This document shows, piece by piece, positions 9,542 to 20,329 of a stretch of DNA of 64,000 nucleotides (position 1 is its first letter; each line of letters begins with the position of its first letter). Source of the DNA: Erodium maritimum. Lineage: Eukaryota > Streptophyta > Magnoliopsida > Geraniales > Geraniaceae. The notes under the pieces were generated by a model. That model was not told the origin of the DNA and searched no databases. It saw only the letters and a program-made list of their open reading frames with translations. A program made the translations under genes and the position numbers. Location: the NCBI GenBank assembly GCA_963921825.1, contig OY997596.1:15939001-16003000 (forward strand), written 5' to 3'.

Positions 9542-12199
9542 ATGACTTTCAGTAAGTACGATCTGAAGTTTATGGAATGGGTAGCGGTTTTTATCGAATA
9601 TATACAGACAAATTTCCCTAATATAGAATCACACAAGTGTCCGTGCGGTAGTTGTCTTAACGCATTTTACCAGACTGTGCCGGATATATATATGCATTTG
9701 ATTCGGAACGGAATGATGAGGGGGTACGATGTGTGGATTTTTCACGGTGAAAAATTTAACATGCCTATGTTAACAGAAGTAATGAGTAGTAGTAGAAGAA
9801 GTTGGGACACTAGAGGTTCATCAAGTAGCGCAAATGTAGTAGTGAATGAAGAGCACCGGAGCGATCCAGTAATGATGGAGTATATGGAGGATGTGTTCCC
9901 ATTTCGGTGTGGGGGACAAATGGATGAATTGGTACAGGGTGACGATGAAATTGCGGATGTTGACAGGTCGATTGCACAAGAAGCGGCAGACAACTACACA
10001 AAGTTATTGAAAGAGCATAAAAAATAGTTGTACAAAGACGTGACAACGGATAGGTTGACGGTTATCATGGAGTTGATGGCTCTGAAGGAGAAATATCAAT
10101 TGTCGAATGAAGCATTCACTGCGTCTTGTGTGTTGCATAAAACATTGTTACCGGTTGAGAATCATTACCCGTCTTCATTCAAAGAGGCAAAGAGTGTTTT
10201 GAAGAGTGTCGGGATGGGTTACAAGACTTACCATGCATGTGAAAATGGTTGTATCTTATTCGATGGACCTAATGCGAAAGATGATGTGTGCTACAAATGT
10301 GATTCACCTCGTTATGAGAAGCTCGTCGGAATGCGAAAACCAAAGGCTAAGAAAACTGTAAGATATTTCCCAATTATTCCACAGTTGCAGAAATTGTACA
10401 ATTCACCTGATATTGCAAAGCAAATGCAATGGCATGGTAGTGAGGAAAGAAGGATCGACCCGGATAAGATGACTCACCCAGCAGACGGGGAAGGCTGGTT
10501 GGACTTCGATAGGACGTGGCCTCGTTTTGGATCTGAAGTTGCCAATGTACGTCTTGCATTGGCAACTGACGGGTTTAGTCCGTTTGGTGCAAATGCTGCC
10601 CCTTATAGTGTGTGGCCTGTTGTAGTTATGCCTTACAATTTACCTCCAACCTCGTGCATGAAGAAAGAATTTAACATCTTAACGTTGTTGATTTCTGGCC
10701 CTAAGTCGCCTGGGAAGTGCCTAAATGTTTTAATGAGACCGTTGATTGATGATTTGAAAAAGTTGTGGTCCGAAGGGGTTGTAACCTTTGATGCAGCCAA
10801 CAAGCGAACGTTCAAGATGCGAGCGACGGTTTTATCGACTATTAGTGACTTTGCCTGTTTGGGAATGTTGGGAGGCATTCAGACGAAGAGTTATAAGGCT
10901 TGTCCAATATGCCTAAATGATCTCGAAGGGCTTCACAGTCATAATAGGACGTACTACGTAGGAGCACGAAAGGACTTGCCAGAGAATCATGCATTACGGA
11001 AAAATAAAAAAATAAACGGGAAACGGGAGATGAAAAAATCCCGCCCTGAAAAGAGTAGGTATGAAATATATGAAGAAATATCGGACATTCAGTTTCCCGA
11101 ACTGTCGTTACATCCAAAGTTTACTCAGAAGAACAAAGCCGGCCAGAAAAGGTTGTGTTGGACACATGAGTCGATATTTTGGGAACTCCCGTATTGGAAA
11201 TCTTTGCATACAAGACACGCATTGGACGTGATGCATATTGAAAAAAATGTGTGCGACAATCTTATTGGAACACTTTTTAACTTGCCTGGGAAAACAAAAG
11301 ATGATTTGAAAGCCAGACAAATGTGGGAGGAATTGGGTGTGCATAAGGATCTTTGGGCCAAAACAACGGGCAACAAGACTTTCATGCCTTATGCCGACTA
11401 CACGATCAAGCCTGAGAAACGTGGTGAAGCGCTTGATAAGGTTACAAATATAAGGTTTCCATCGGGTTATGCGGGATCCTTGAAAAACAAGATAAGCGTG
11501 AAGGATAAGAAGTTTTTTGGGCTTAAAACACACGACAATCATGTTTTGCTGCAACGTATTCTTCCCATCATTGTACGCCCTTATGTGGCACCGTACGTAG
11601 CCACCGTGATATGTGAGCTTGCAAATTTCTTTCAGTCTCTCTGTGCAAGGGAGATTTCAAAGAAGAAGCTAAAAGAGATGCAGGTTGATATTGTATTGAT
11701 TCTCAGTAAGTTGGAAATGATATTCCCTCCGCCGTTCCACACGATCATGGTGCATTTATGTAAACATCTCCCATCTCAAGTACTGCAAACCGGTCCTGTC
11801 CAATATACTTGGATGTTCTCGATGGAACGTGAATTGGGATACTACAAAAAATGGGTGCGCAACCACCGATACCCAGAGGGTTGCATCGCAGAATCGTATA
11901 TCAATCATCAATGTGCGACGTTCATCAATTTGCACCTCGATAAACGAGTCATGGATCCGGAGACCCCAGATACATGGGGCATTTCTATTGTTTCCAAACA
12001 TGTCCTTCCAACTATTCAGATTTGGGAGCCCTTGTTAACAAAGGAATTCGTGCGTATCGCTCATCGGACCGCTATGCAGAATGCTGAAGAATTCAGCTCC
12101 GAGATGATTGATTTCAAAGAGGATTATGAGACGGAATACCCAGGGTCAACCGATTTACAACACCGAATTGGAACATTTTGCTCAATGTTCAAGGAAACC
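9542..12199 (+). pseudogene. CACTA transposase (tnp2 / TnpD-like), first exon
   Basis: Order of domains: a transposase-associated N-terminal domain (with a C-P-C-G-S-C core near 9640-9657), a tnp2-type catalytic region (R-Y-F-P-I-I-P near 10360; D-F-D-R-T-W-P-R-F near 10503; C-P-I-C-L near 10903; the hallmark D-V-M-H-I-E-K-N-V near 11228), then a DUF4218 domain (near 11560-11920, with M-F-S-M-E-R-E-L). One in-frame TAG at 10025-10027 separates the N-terminal part from the rest; otherwise the frame is open for about 2.6 kb. The first ATG in the expected place is 9542; the usual Met two residues before the K-S-W block reads as Ile here, so the start may have changed. The donor is GTAAGT at 12200, phase 0. 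Known role of the family: it cuts and rejoins element ends in the nucleus. Confidence 0.9.
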
Positions 12200-12300
12200 G
12201 TAAGTTCAATATCAGTTAAACGTGTAGTCCTATATATATAAATAAACATATATTTGTCACTGTGTATATATTACTAATACCTGTAAGCACAAATTCCCAG

Positions 12301-12669
12301 ATGGAATCGTATCCCGATGACGATCCACAATATACGGCATCAAAGGCTCTGAGTCGTTACGTGCAGAGAGTAAATTATTATGCGCAATGTCATGTACACG
12401 GTGTGAAATACTTGTCCGAACAGCGCGATAAAGGAAGAAGCTCACAGAACAGTGGTGTGATGCTAAATGCAGAGGGCGGTGTAGCTTATTACGGTGTGTT
12501 GTTATACGTCGTTGAGCTTATGTACACTGGACGGATGCCGGTTGTTCTGTTTTACTATCGATGGTATGATCTAAAATCCGTTAAAGTAGATGATGGTTTG
12601 ATATCCATAAATACCAACACAAATGCATATCGCGACGATACATTCTGTCTAGCAACCATGGCCAAACAG
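12301..12669 (+). CDS. CACTA transposase, second exon (DUF4216 region)
   Basis: The exon begins after a CCCAG acceptor at 12296-12300 and gives 123 codons in frame with the first exon. It holds the start of DUF4216 (Y-Y-G-V-L, then V-V-L-F-Y-Y-R-W-Y-D). It ends at CAG|GCAAGT: the donor is GC rather than GT (12670-12671), which plants use in a small share of introns. The intron would be 12670-12744. Confidence 0.8.
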
Positions 12670-12744
12670 GCAAGTTGCATTAGTTGTATATAGTACTGTA
12701 CTTCATTGTTGGATGTGTTACTAATTATTTAATGTGCATTACAG

Positions 12745-13038
12745 ATATTCTACATCGATGACCCGAAAATGGGTGGAGGGTATAAGATCGTGAACATGGT
12801 TGCCCCTAGAGGACTATTCATCTCTGCAAATCGTTTTTCATCCATTTCGTACGCGGTTGACGCTCCTTACCAAGAGTCCGAGCCTGAAACTGCACTTCTT
12901 ATAGCGGAACTAAATGTGCTACCCCATTATGATGGCGGTCTCCAAGAGGTACATGATGTGGACGATAACGACGAGAATAGTGAAGATGACTGCGAAGATC
13001 ATGGATACAACAATGAAGAAATACATGAATCCGATTAA
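12745..13038 (+). CDS. CACTA transposase, last exon
   Basis: Starts after TTACAG (acceptor AG at 12743-12744) in phase 0 and continues DUF4216 (I-F-Y-I-D-D-P, then K-I-V-N-M-V). It ends with a strongly acidic Asp/Glu tail and a TAA at 13036-13038. An acidic tail after DUF4216 is common in plant CACTA transposases. Confidence 0.8.
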   Translation: MFYIDDPKMGGGYKIVNMVAPRGLFISANRFSSISYAVDAPYQESEPETALLIAELNVLPHYDGGLQEVHDVDDNDENSEDDCEDHGYNNEEIHESD

Positions 13039-13194
13039 ATATATATAAGCATTGTACTAATATTGTACGTACAAACATGTAACTTCTAATGTGTTGTATG
13101 TGTGCAAACTTATCAATTTGAAACAAATGCAATGATTGGTTGTGCAGATAAACTGTTTTCCAGGTAGCATGACGTTTCTTGCAATTTTGTTCTA

Positions 13195-13530
13195 CTCTAC
13201 CCTGTCACTTGGCCGATGGATGCTAGCATCCGTCGGTCAAGACAATACCTGGCCGACGGATCCAAGCAGACACAAAACAGAGAGCAAATGCTCTGTTTCA
13301 GTGTGTAATTCGTGCATAAACCCGTGACATTGCTTTGTTTTTGTATGTTACAGCGTTCATACATTGTTTTACAACACCCTAAACATATATATGATGTGAA
13401 AGAGAATTACGGAAATCATTAAGTCAATTAATCGATTTTTTTACTTCTCTACCGACATATCCTCTGAATATGTCGGAAAGGTTGTAAACACTTGGCAGAC
13501 GGATGCGTATCCGTCTGCCAAGGTCTACCT
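13195..13530. repeat. Internal subterminal-type motifs between the two CACTA genes
   Basis: Near 13207-13262 and 13491-13522 the ATCCGTCGGCCAAG-type motif recurs as near-perfect inverted pairs; the pair at 13491-13522 is a 32 bp palindrome with only two mismatched positions. It lies after the transposase stop and before the TnpA-like gene, a place suited to a terminator or promoter control site. Confidence 0.6.
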
Positions 13531-13730
13531 ATAAGTCGGTAGAGATGGTTGACTAATTTGCAAAATATATTTGACCACCCTATTAACGACGAATGAACCG
13601 TTTGATGTTTGTTTTTTTTACATAAGTACACTAGTGTAGATAGTACATATGTGATGACCGGTCTTGATTATATCATATGCGAGATACCGACACGTATTGA
13701 TCGAAATCGCCTGTTCCAGTATGTGCATGA

Positions 13731-15378
13731 ACATATCCCGGTGGTAGTGAGGCAGCATCTACCACCAACAGGGAAGATGTCCTGAGCATTCGTTCCCATA
13801 AATCAGTGGAGGACGATGAGGATGTGGCTGCCATGCTGGCCAGAGGAGAGGTGACCTCCACCATAACAAAGACCAAGACAGGGAAGCGAGGTATTGTGAC
13901 CAACAAGAACCTCCACCGTAGGCTCAAGGATCTGGCTCCGCCAGGGGGAAAATTTACCTTGGGCCATAGCGGTAAAGAACTGACAGGGACGCTTGAGAGA
14001 GAGGATGCCGTACGGGTGATTGGGTCCATAGTGCGGACTTACATCCCCATGGGCCAGGCGTACTTCCATGAAGTTCCTGAAAGTGCTAAGGAGGTTATGT
14101 TCTACCAGCTCAGCGTAAGTCATTACCTTTTCGCATTCATTGATTCATTTAATTATTTCTTATATAATTACTAATCCTGGTGTTTTTATTTTCTCAAATG
14201 TTGTACGAGTTCGAAACCGGACCACACTTTACCAAGCTTCTGGATTTTGTCATGGAAACGGCATCCAGCAGCTACCGTGAATGGAAGTATGAAATCCATG
14301 AGTGGATCCTCAAGATGGAGCCGAAGTACAAAGACCCCGATCACCCCGATGCTGAGATACACGTACCCACACCGCTGGATTTCCTTGAACGCGAGGAGCA
14401 GTTCAGTTGGCTCTGCAGGCACTTCAAATCAGAGGAATTCAAAGTAAGTACTTTATTATTGTGTTTGGTAAATTCTGTAAAGTATTACTCATGAGTTATC
14501 AACAATTAGTTTCGAATTAGAGTGTATTATAATTGTTTACCATCTGATTTGTTTATTGTAGAAAGCGAGCGAGAAAGGGAAGGCCTCTCGAGCACAGAAC
14601 CTGACTGCACACCACGGGGGTAGTATGCCGCTCGCAAAACGGGCCAAACAGTTTCTTGCCAAATCCTCCCTCCTTCCACGCTGCGACGCCTACGTCGAGG
14701 TCTACACAAAGGAAAACGACCTCAACAAGGAGAACGTGAAAAGAGCGGTATATCTTGTTTTACTTAATTTTTTGCATAACTTATTATTAAGGTAATACGA
14801 TTATTGGTTTTTCTCTCCTGTATCGTATAAAAATTTAAATTATATTGGTGTTTTATGTATCTCAGGCACATGCACAATCTGTTGTGGAGGAGGCCCGTGA
14901 GCGGTTATCGCAGTAACAGGTGACGGAGTGCGAGGGTTCATCGCCTACTGTGGCGAAGGCATTGACTTTGGAGGAAGAGCTCCTCCTCATCCAGATTATC
15001 ACGGGTAAACAGCAGAAGGGCAGACTCCAATCAGGCATCGGGAAGGCGGTCAAGCTCCCAACCCAACGGGATGTGGGAGCCAGTGGGTGCTCGAGTGCGC
15101 GTTCAGTCAGCTCGTCTGAGGAGCTAGAAGACCTGAAGACTCGCTTGGCTGATCAACAGGCTGAGTTCGCTCGGAAATTGGAGGAGCAACGCCGGTTGAT
15201 GGAGGAGCAGCGCCTAGAAATGGAGTCCAGGATTGCTGCCCAAGCTGCTGAACAAGCTTAATTCCGGGAGTTGTTCAACTCTTGGGCTTCCACTCAGCAG
15301 AACAGCATCGTGCCTTCTTCTGTCAGACCGTCAGCGACTCCGGCTTCAGAGACCCCGACATCAGCCCCGCCATCTTGA
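13731..15378 (+). pseudogene. TnpA-like gene (plant transposase 24 / Ptta-En-Spm family), four exons
   Basis: Open stretches with splice signals: about 13731-14114 (donor GTAAGT at 14115), about 14198-14443 (donor GTAAGT at 14444), 14562-14747 (acceptor TTGTAG, donor at 14748), and 14866-15378 (acceptor CTCAG). The product shows the plant transposase-24 pattern, with E-T-G-P-H-F and Y-R-E-W-K-Y-E-I-H in exon 2 and E-V-Y-T-K-E-N-D in exon 3, then a Glu/Gln-rich coiled coil near 15110-15255. Exon 4 has two in-frame TAA codons (14914-14916, 15258-15260), and the acceptor before exon 2 is not obvious. The family member in En/Spm binds subterminal repeats. The true first exon is uncertain. Confidence 0.7.
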
Positions 15379-15639
15379 CCTTAGTCAGTCCTCCCCTTTT
15401 TCCTATGAAAATTATGATATTTGGATACCTGAACTGATAACTTTTTATGTTCAGTGCACTGATAAACTTATTTAGAACTACTATATTTGATAATGTCGGT
15501 TGAATGTTTGGTTGCCGTGTTTATGGTTTTTATGTGCTTGCTGTTATTACTGTTTGGATGGTACAGGAACAAGTACATTTTACTGCACGGTTGGGTGCAT
15601 GAATTTTGAAACATTTTTTTTTGTTTTTCTACTCAAACT

Positions 15640-16236
15640 TGGCTGACGGATACAAGCATCTACATCCATCGGACAGGTTTAGACCTGGCCGACAGATAGC
15701 ACCCGTTGGCAGGGTGTTAAACCTTGACCGAAATATGGCAGACGTCGGCAGGGTGGAAGTCTTGCCAGACGGGAAAGATCCGTCGGAAGGGTGAAAACAC
15801 TTGCCTGACGGGAGGGATCCGACTGCCAAGATTTCCCACCTTGCCGACTGGTATGACCCGTCGGGCAAGCCATAACACCCTGCCGACGGGTGTCATCCGT
15901 CTGGCAAGAAGTTACTCCTTGCCGACGGGTCTGATATGTCGGCCAGGTGGAAATTCTTGCCTGACGTATGATACCCGTCGGCAGGGTCACTGAAGCAGAG
16001 TGACGGATCGGATTCGTGACTCAGGTGCTCAGTTTTGGCAGACGGATGGGATCCGTCGGGTCATTGTCCAACTTACCGATGGATTGTTGCATCCGTCGGC
16101 CAAAAACTTGGCCGATGAGACCTGGCCGACGGATCTTGGCCGACGGATGTATCCGTCAGCCAAGATCCAGGCCGACGGATAAGCTAACCTGGGAGACGGA
16201 TCTGATCCGTCCCCCAGGTCAAGATCAGCAGTAGTG
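15640..16236. repeat. Right CACTA subterminal and terminal repeats
   Basis: More than fifteen copies of the CCGTCGGCCAAG-like motif in both directions, many as facing pairs with a few bases between. The last pair before the end (about 16187-16219) forms a near-perfect palindrome around GATCTGATC. Denser and longer than the left array. Confidence 0.9.
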
Positions 16237-16239
16237 AAG

Positions 16240-17050
16240 CGAGGGATTGCTTGTTGGTGAAGTAACACCCTTTGGCTTCACCGGACGACCTTGACGCGGT
16301 TTGTCGGTGGACGGTGGGTTGGATACCCCCATAGAGAAGGGCACCAACTCCATGGAGGAAGGGAGAATTGGTGGAGTCGCCAGTGTAAGAGAACCACCTC
16401 AACTAAAAGCTTAAGCTGATAGTTGAAGGCCCAATTATAGTTATATTATAACACGTGCCCTCACGGACAAGCCCGTTTACGGGTTTGGAGGTGAATTATT
16501 TAGAAGAGAGAGATGAGCTCATTGAGAAGAGTGATAAGGGCTATTCCATTTTGAGCAAATTTGATAAATAGAGAATAAATTAGAATTTTTGTAGAGAGTG
16601 AGGTTTGAACTCGGGTCCGTGAGGTAACAAGCTCTGATACCATATTAGAGAACCAACTCAACCACCACGCAGGGGAAGCGTGGTGGGCCCATAACCCACA
16701 GGTCCCTGGATCGTAACCAGGCTCTGATACCATGTAAGAGAACCAACTCAACTAAAAGCTTAAGCTGATAGTTGAAGGCCCAATTATAGTTATATTATAA
16801 CAGCCAGAGTTGAAGGAGGCGCTGAAGGAAGCCCGACTAGGGTTTGCTTCGGCTTCCTCCTACGTCTAGGTTTTCAGGTCAAAGGCTCTACAGTAGAGGA
16901 TGGAGAATTCGAGGGAAGAGACTGAACTAGAGGGGACGTGACAGGGCCGGCAGGTAATGTTGTAGTAGTGTCGTTGGTCATATTGACGACAGAGGTAGAG
17001 ACAAAGAACACCATAATCGTAGAGGCTAGAACGATTAGGGCTAAAAAAAC
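16240..17050 (-). pseudogene. LINE ORF1, N-terminal part (right flank of the CACTA insertion)
   Basis: On the minus strand a frame starting near 17014 gives a Thr/Ser/Pro-rich leader with a K-P-R-R-R-R-K-P-K basic block, as in plant LINE ORF1 leaders. It is broken by stops and by the TRIM insertion. Together with 4019-5631 it makes one element that was present before the CACTA insertion. Confidence 0.5.
16384..16802 (-). mobile_element. TRIM (miniature LTR retroelement), 419 bp
   Basis: Two 70 bp terminal repeats (16384-16453 and 16733-16802) that begin TGTAAGAG and end TATAACA differ at about one position. The target duplication GCCAG is perfect (16379-16383 and 16803-16807). A Met-tRNA primer site (TGGTATCAGAGC, minus strand) abuts the right repeat at 16721-16732, so the element reads on the minus strand. 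There is no coding capacity. The near-identical repeats suggest a recent insertion, later than the LINE it sits in. Confidence 0.92.
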
Positions 17051-17759
17051 TCTCGATGTACTAGAAAGTATTTTTTATTGTTAACTTGGAATAATTGATG
17101 CATCGCTTTTAGGTATATATGTACATAGCTAGTCTAGGTTATTATTTTACATTTTTCATCTTTAAAATGTTAAGTTTTCAACTTTTATTTTCTCTCGTAA
17201 TGATGAGAATGTGCAATAGAGTTTTAGTATTAAAAATCTTTTGAGTCCTCCTTTAAAAGCTTTAGAGGATTAAAAGGTTTGTACACGATGGTAATCAAAA
17301 TCCTCGATTAGCTCTCTAGTTTTAAAATTAGTTTTTAGTTTTCCAATGATCTCGATCCCATTATCTATTGATGTTCTTGTCCTTCTCGTGACTTCTCTGC
17401 TCCTCTCAACCTCACCTTGAGAAGTTGCATGACAACCATCGAAGCTACCCTCCAAACCAAAGTATTTGTGAAAGCCTCGAGTTGTGGGCTATGTTCATTT
17501 ATCTCCATCACTGCCTCCGAATATCTCTCGGGCTCCAATCACAAATGGTGGTGGCCCCGACCCTACAAGGCTCCCGGTGGGGGTAACTCTGAATTCCCTG
17601 CGTGGGATGCCCCGGTCAGGGTTTGGCCCTTGGCACCACCTCAGCGTTGGTAGGCTCCTCCGCCGATATCTCCCTCCCATCGTTGATGCAATCCTTTGTC
17701 AGGGCCACCCTTCCGACGATATTGGAGTATCTACAGGAATAACTATCGACATGCTCCTT
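17051..17759. other. No gene seen
   Basis: AT-rich to about 17250, then mixed composition. The short frames on both strands look like noise; the part after 17400 may be the worn leader of the LINE relic that follows. Confidence 0.4.
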
Positions 17760-18770
17760 GGTCGTAGACGAGTACATCATTATTGAGGTCTATTTCATTC
17801 TGGTAGCTCTAGAGGCCTTTGCATGTCAGCGATTTGGTATGGTCGGCAGGCTTCTTACGAACCAACCATACAAGAAGAATATTATGCTGAAGGTGGTCAC
17901 CAAAGCTTAGGGTAGGTTTGAAACAGGTCTCGTGATTAAGGATATGGAGCCAGGAACGTTCTAGTTCTATTTTGGTTCCCAAGAATCTAAGGAATGGGTC
18001 CGACAAGGCAAAACCCTAGAGTTATGATAAGGCCCTACAGATTTAAAGGGATATTACCAACCTAAGAGGCATCTCGTCAAGACCATCTCTAATTATGGGT
18101 GGCTAGGGGCATCTCGTCTTCGTTCATGACCCGAGCTATGGGGACCCTGATCGACAACACCCAAGGAAATGTGTGCAGGTCTAGTGTGATCAATGGGGAT
18201 TCTGGTGGGGAGGAAAATTTTGGGTCCTTTTCTGAATGTCTCTGGATTGTCCTTTGCGTCGCTCAATGGTGCTCTAGTTTCAGGAATTCTGAGAGCTGGT
18301 AAGGGTAAGTCTTACTTATGATAGGGCATCTGTAGACGAACCACTCTAAGATAAGGAGAGAGTTGGTAAACATTCTCGCTAGATCCAATGATTGGCGAGC
18401 AGAGATTCAAGGCCTTAGGGAGGGAGGGCATCTTGAATGTAGTTTGGACTCCTCCATTTTCTGCTGAGACATTTGTTAGATCGCACTCCTCATGAGAAAC
18501 GTGTCCTCATCATGGGATCAAACAGCGTTTAGACACCGTCTTCGGTAGAGTTCTCTTAAGTTGATTATATATTTGCATTTTTTCCTTTATCGGGATTATG
18601 CTTTATATTCAAAACCGAATTTGTCTTCTGCAACTGTTTTAGAGCTTACGAACAGGGGGCCACGGTCTGCTGATTTATGTATTGGCTTTTTTTCTCTCTA
18701 GTTAATAATATAAGTATCATTTTCGCTAAAAGAAGGTTTATTCCACAATTTTTACCAATGTTTTTTTCCT
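17760..18770 (+). pseudogene. LINE ORF1 (DUF4283) relic with a LINE-like 3' end
   Basis: From about 17815 the plus strand reads a DUF4283 core: M-V-G-R-L-L-T-N near 17839, then L-K-V-V-T-K-A, G-R-F-E-T-G-L-V-I-K-D-M, and F-Y-F-G-S-Q-E-S-K-E-W-V. It has stops within the core and no zinc knuckle. A 3' UTR-like stretch follows (18541-18750, ending in TTTTCGCTAAAAG). ORF2 is absent, so this is an internally deleted LINE. The family assignment of the DUF4283 core is firm; the 3' end call is by resemblance. Confidence 0.6.
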
Positions 18771-19283
18771 AGACCTTATTACTCTAGAGTCATAGTCAAA
18801 TAGAAGAAAGATTGTATAATTCCAATAGAGAAATTTGACGACATATGTTTATAACATCACATATTGGTTTAATGTACTTTAATAATTTATATATTTATTT
18901 TTATGTTTTTCATATTTATTAAGACAAATATATTCATATTAAAATTTAGATACACTAAAATAAGTCATTTAAAAAAAACAAGTTGAAAAATTGTTATTCT
19001 GCCTCATTTCTCTCTCGAGTGCAATGGAGTCTACGGGGCTTAATAAGGATACTAGTGCGCCACCATCTCGTATTCGAACGAGGGTATCTCCTCTACCTCC
19101 CTCCCCGCTAACATCTCCTTGTTGGGAGCCGGAACTGCAGTTAGCTTTCCCTCTTACAGACAGAGAATTATAAACATGTAAGGTCGCCTTTAATAAAATA
19201 ATAAAATATGTATAAGTTCATACATGAACACTCGGTCAGCACTTTAAACAAGCAATATAACAGTAATGTACCAGTCGATCCCA
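18076..19283 (+). repeat. Tandem duplication, copy A (about 1.2 kb)
   Basis: This segment is repeated at 19302-19359 plus 26460-27609, from the words CTCTAATTATGGGTGGCT to CCAGTCGATCCCA. It holds the end of the LINE relic, an AT-rich middle and a short ORF (19024-19173). The second copy starts 18 bp after this one ends. The copies are about 95% alike by eye. Confidence 0.9.
19024..19173 (+). CDS. Short ORF (49 residues) present in both duplicate copies
   Basis: An ATG frame beginning M-E-S-T-G-L, Pro/Ser-rich, with a C-W-E-P-E core. The copy at 27350-27499 is also open, but nearly all differences between them change the amino acid, which does not suggest selection on a protein. It may be the start of a lost LINE ORF1. 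No domain recognised. Confidence 0.2.
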   Translation: MESTGLNKDTSAPPSRIRTRVSPLPPSPLTSPCWEPELQLAFPLTDREL

Positions 19284-19359
19284 ACTCCGTCAATCCCCCG
19301 ACAAGACCAGCTCTAATTATGGGTGGCTAGGGGCATCTCGTCTTCGTTCATGACCCGAG

Positions 19360-19787
19360 TGTTAGAACCCTAATCAAATCCCTTATGAATCCAACGCTTA
19401 GTCAAACAATCAGAATTTAAATATAGAACAACATAGAAACCGTACATGATGATTCCATGTCGATGATGAGAACAAGAATGGTTTTGGTTTTCCACAGATT
19501 AATCCCTTATGCTCTCCATGTGCTCTCACTCAATAGATGGGGATGGAGGAGAAAGAAAGACGACTGATTAATCTTGGGGACCAAACCCTAATATATCTTT
19601 ATATATAGAATTTGAATAAAGCTCATTACTCTAATCAGATTTATATTGGGTATCACACATTGCAAAGCCCATACTCATTAATGTTTTAAATTGGGCTTCC
19701 CAACTAGTAGCCCAATACGAATCAATGACCCCAAATATACTTGTCCAATTTGTAAGCCCACACGTTGGATTATAAAATAACCCAACA
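19360..19787 (-). repeat. Copia LTR (downstream, 3' in element sense)
   Basis: 428 bp, starts TGTTAGAACC and ends ACCCAACA on the plus strand, the same length as its partner at 26032-26459. The bases just inside, 19788-19805, are the complement of a purine-rich plus-strand primer. Confidence 0.9.
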
Positions 19788-20329
19788 ATCTCCCACTTGG
19801 GCTACAAATCGATTCCTAATGACAATTATATTTGAAAACTGTATGTGCGCACAAAATGGTCAATATTATTAAAACATTCCCCTTTAGTCAATCTAGTCCA
19901 TCTCCTGTACCAGCATGAGACCAAAGCGGCCTTTGCTACAACAATCGTAACTAGACCCATCAATTATCACCATGCCAAATACATTCAATGACATAGATCA
20001 AGTATGGATGTGTGACTGGAAATTTCATGCAATGAGATATCATTCATGCCTATTTCCACTTGGTCCTTAATGCTTAAGTGAGATCAATATTTAGTCTTTC
20101 AAACCTTATGCTAAACCGCAATTGAAAGACAAAACATTCAGAGCAACAATGATAATAATATCATCAACTTTATTCTGCAGAATACTTAACAAATATAGTG
20201 TCATTCCGAATAGCAAACATAGGCAACAAACTCCCACTAAAACCGCTTATCGTCAATTAAGACAACACCCATATGAGCAGTATGCTCATGAAACACTTTA
20301 GGTGTCAAGCCTTTAGTTAGTGGGTCTGC

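Larger units (their letters stand above)
5632..16236 (+). mobile_element. CACTA (En/Spm) DNA transposon, full length, 10,605 bp
   Basis: The left end reads CACTACTGC at 5632 and the right end is its complement at 16228-16236. The inverted repeat continues imperfectly (15 of 19 positions alike). The 3 bp target duplication AAG flanks it exactly (5629-5631 and 16237-16239), as expected for CACTA elements. Both ends carry dense subterminal repeats. Inside are, on the plus strand, a tnp2-type transposase gene (9542-13038) and a TnpA-like gene (13731-15378), and on the minus strand three short ORFs (6251-7766). The element sits in a LINE ORF1. Both plus-strand genes carry a small number of in-frame stops, so this copy is probably not autonomous, but its ends and coding regions are well preserved and it looks fairly young. 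Confidence 0.95.

Noticed and set aside
16721-16732. tRNA-Met-like words at 16721, 26019, 43314 and 54379
   Set aside because: Only 11-12 bases match; they are primer-binding sites beside LTRs, not tRNA genes.
17270-17653. Short ORFs on both strands before the plus-strand LINE relic
   Set aside because: No domain, no splice context, overlapping frames.
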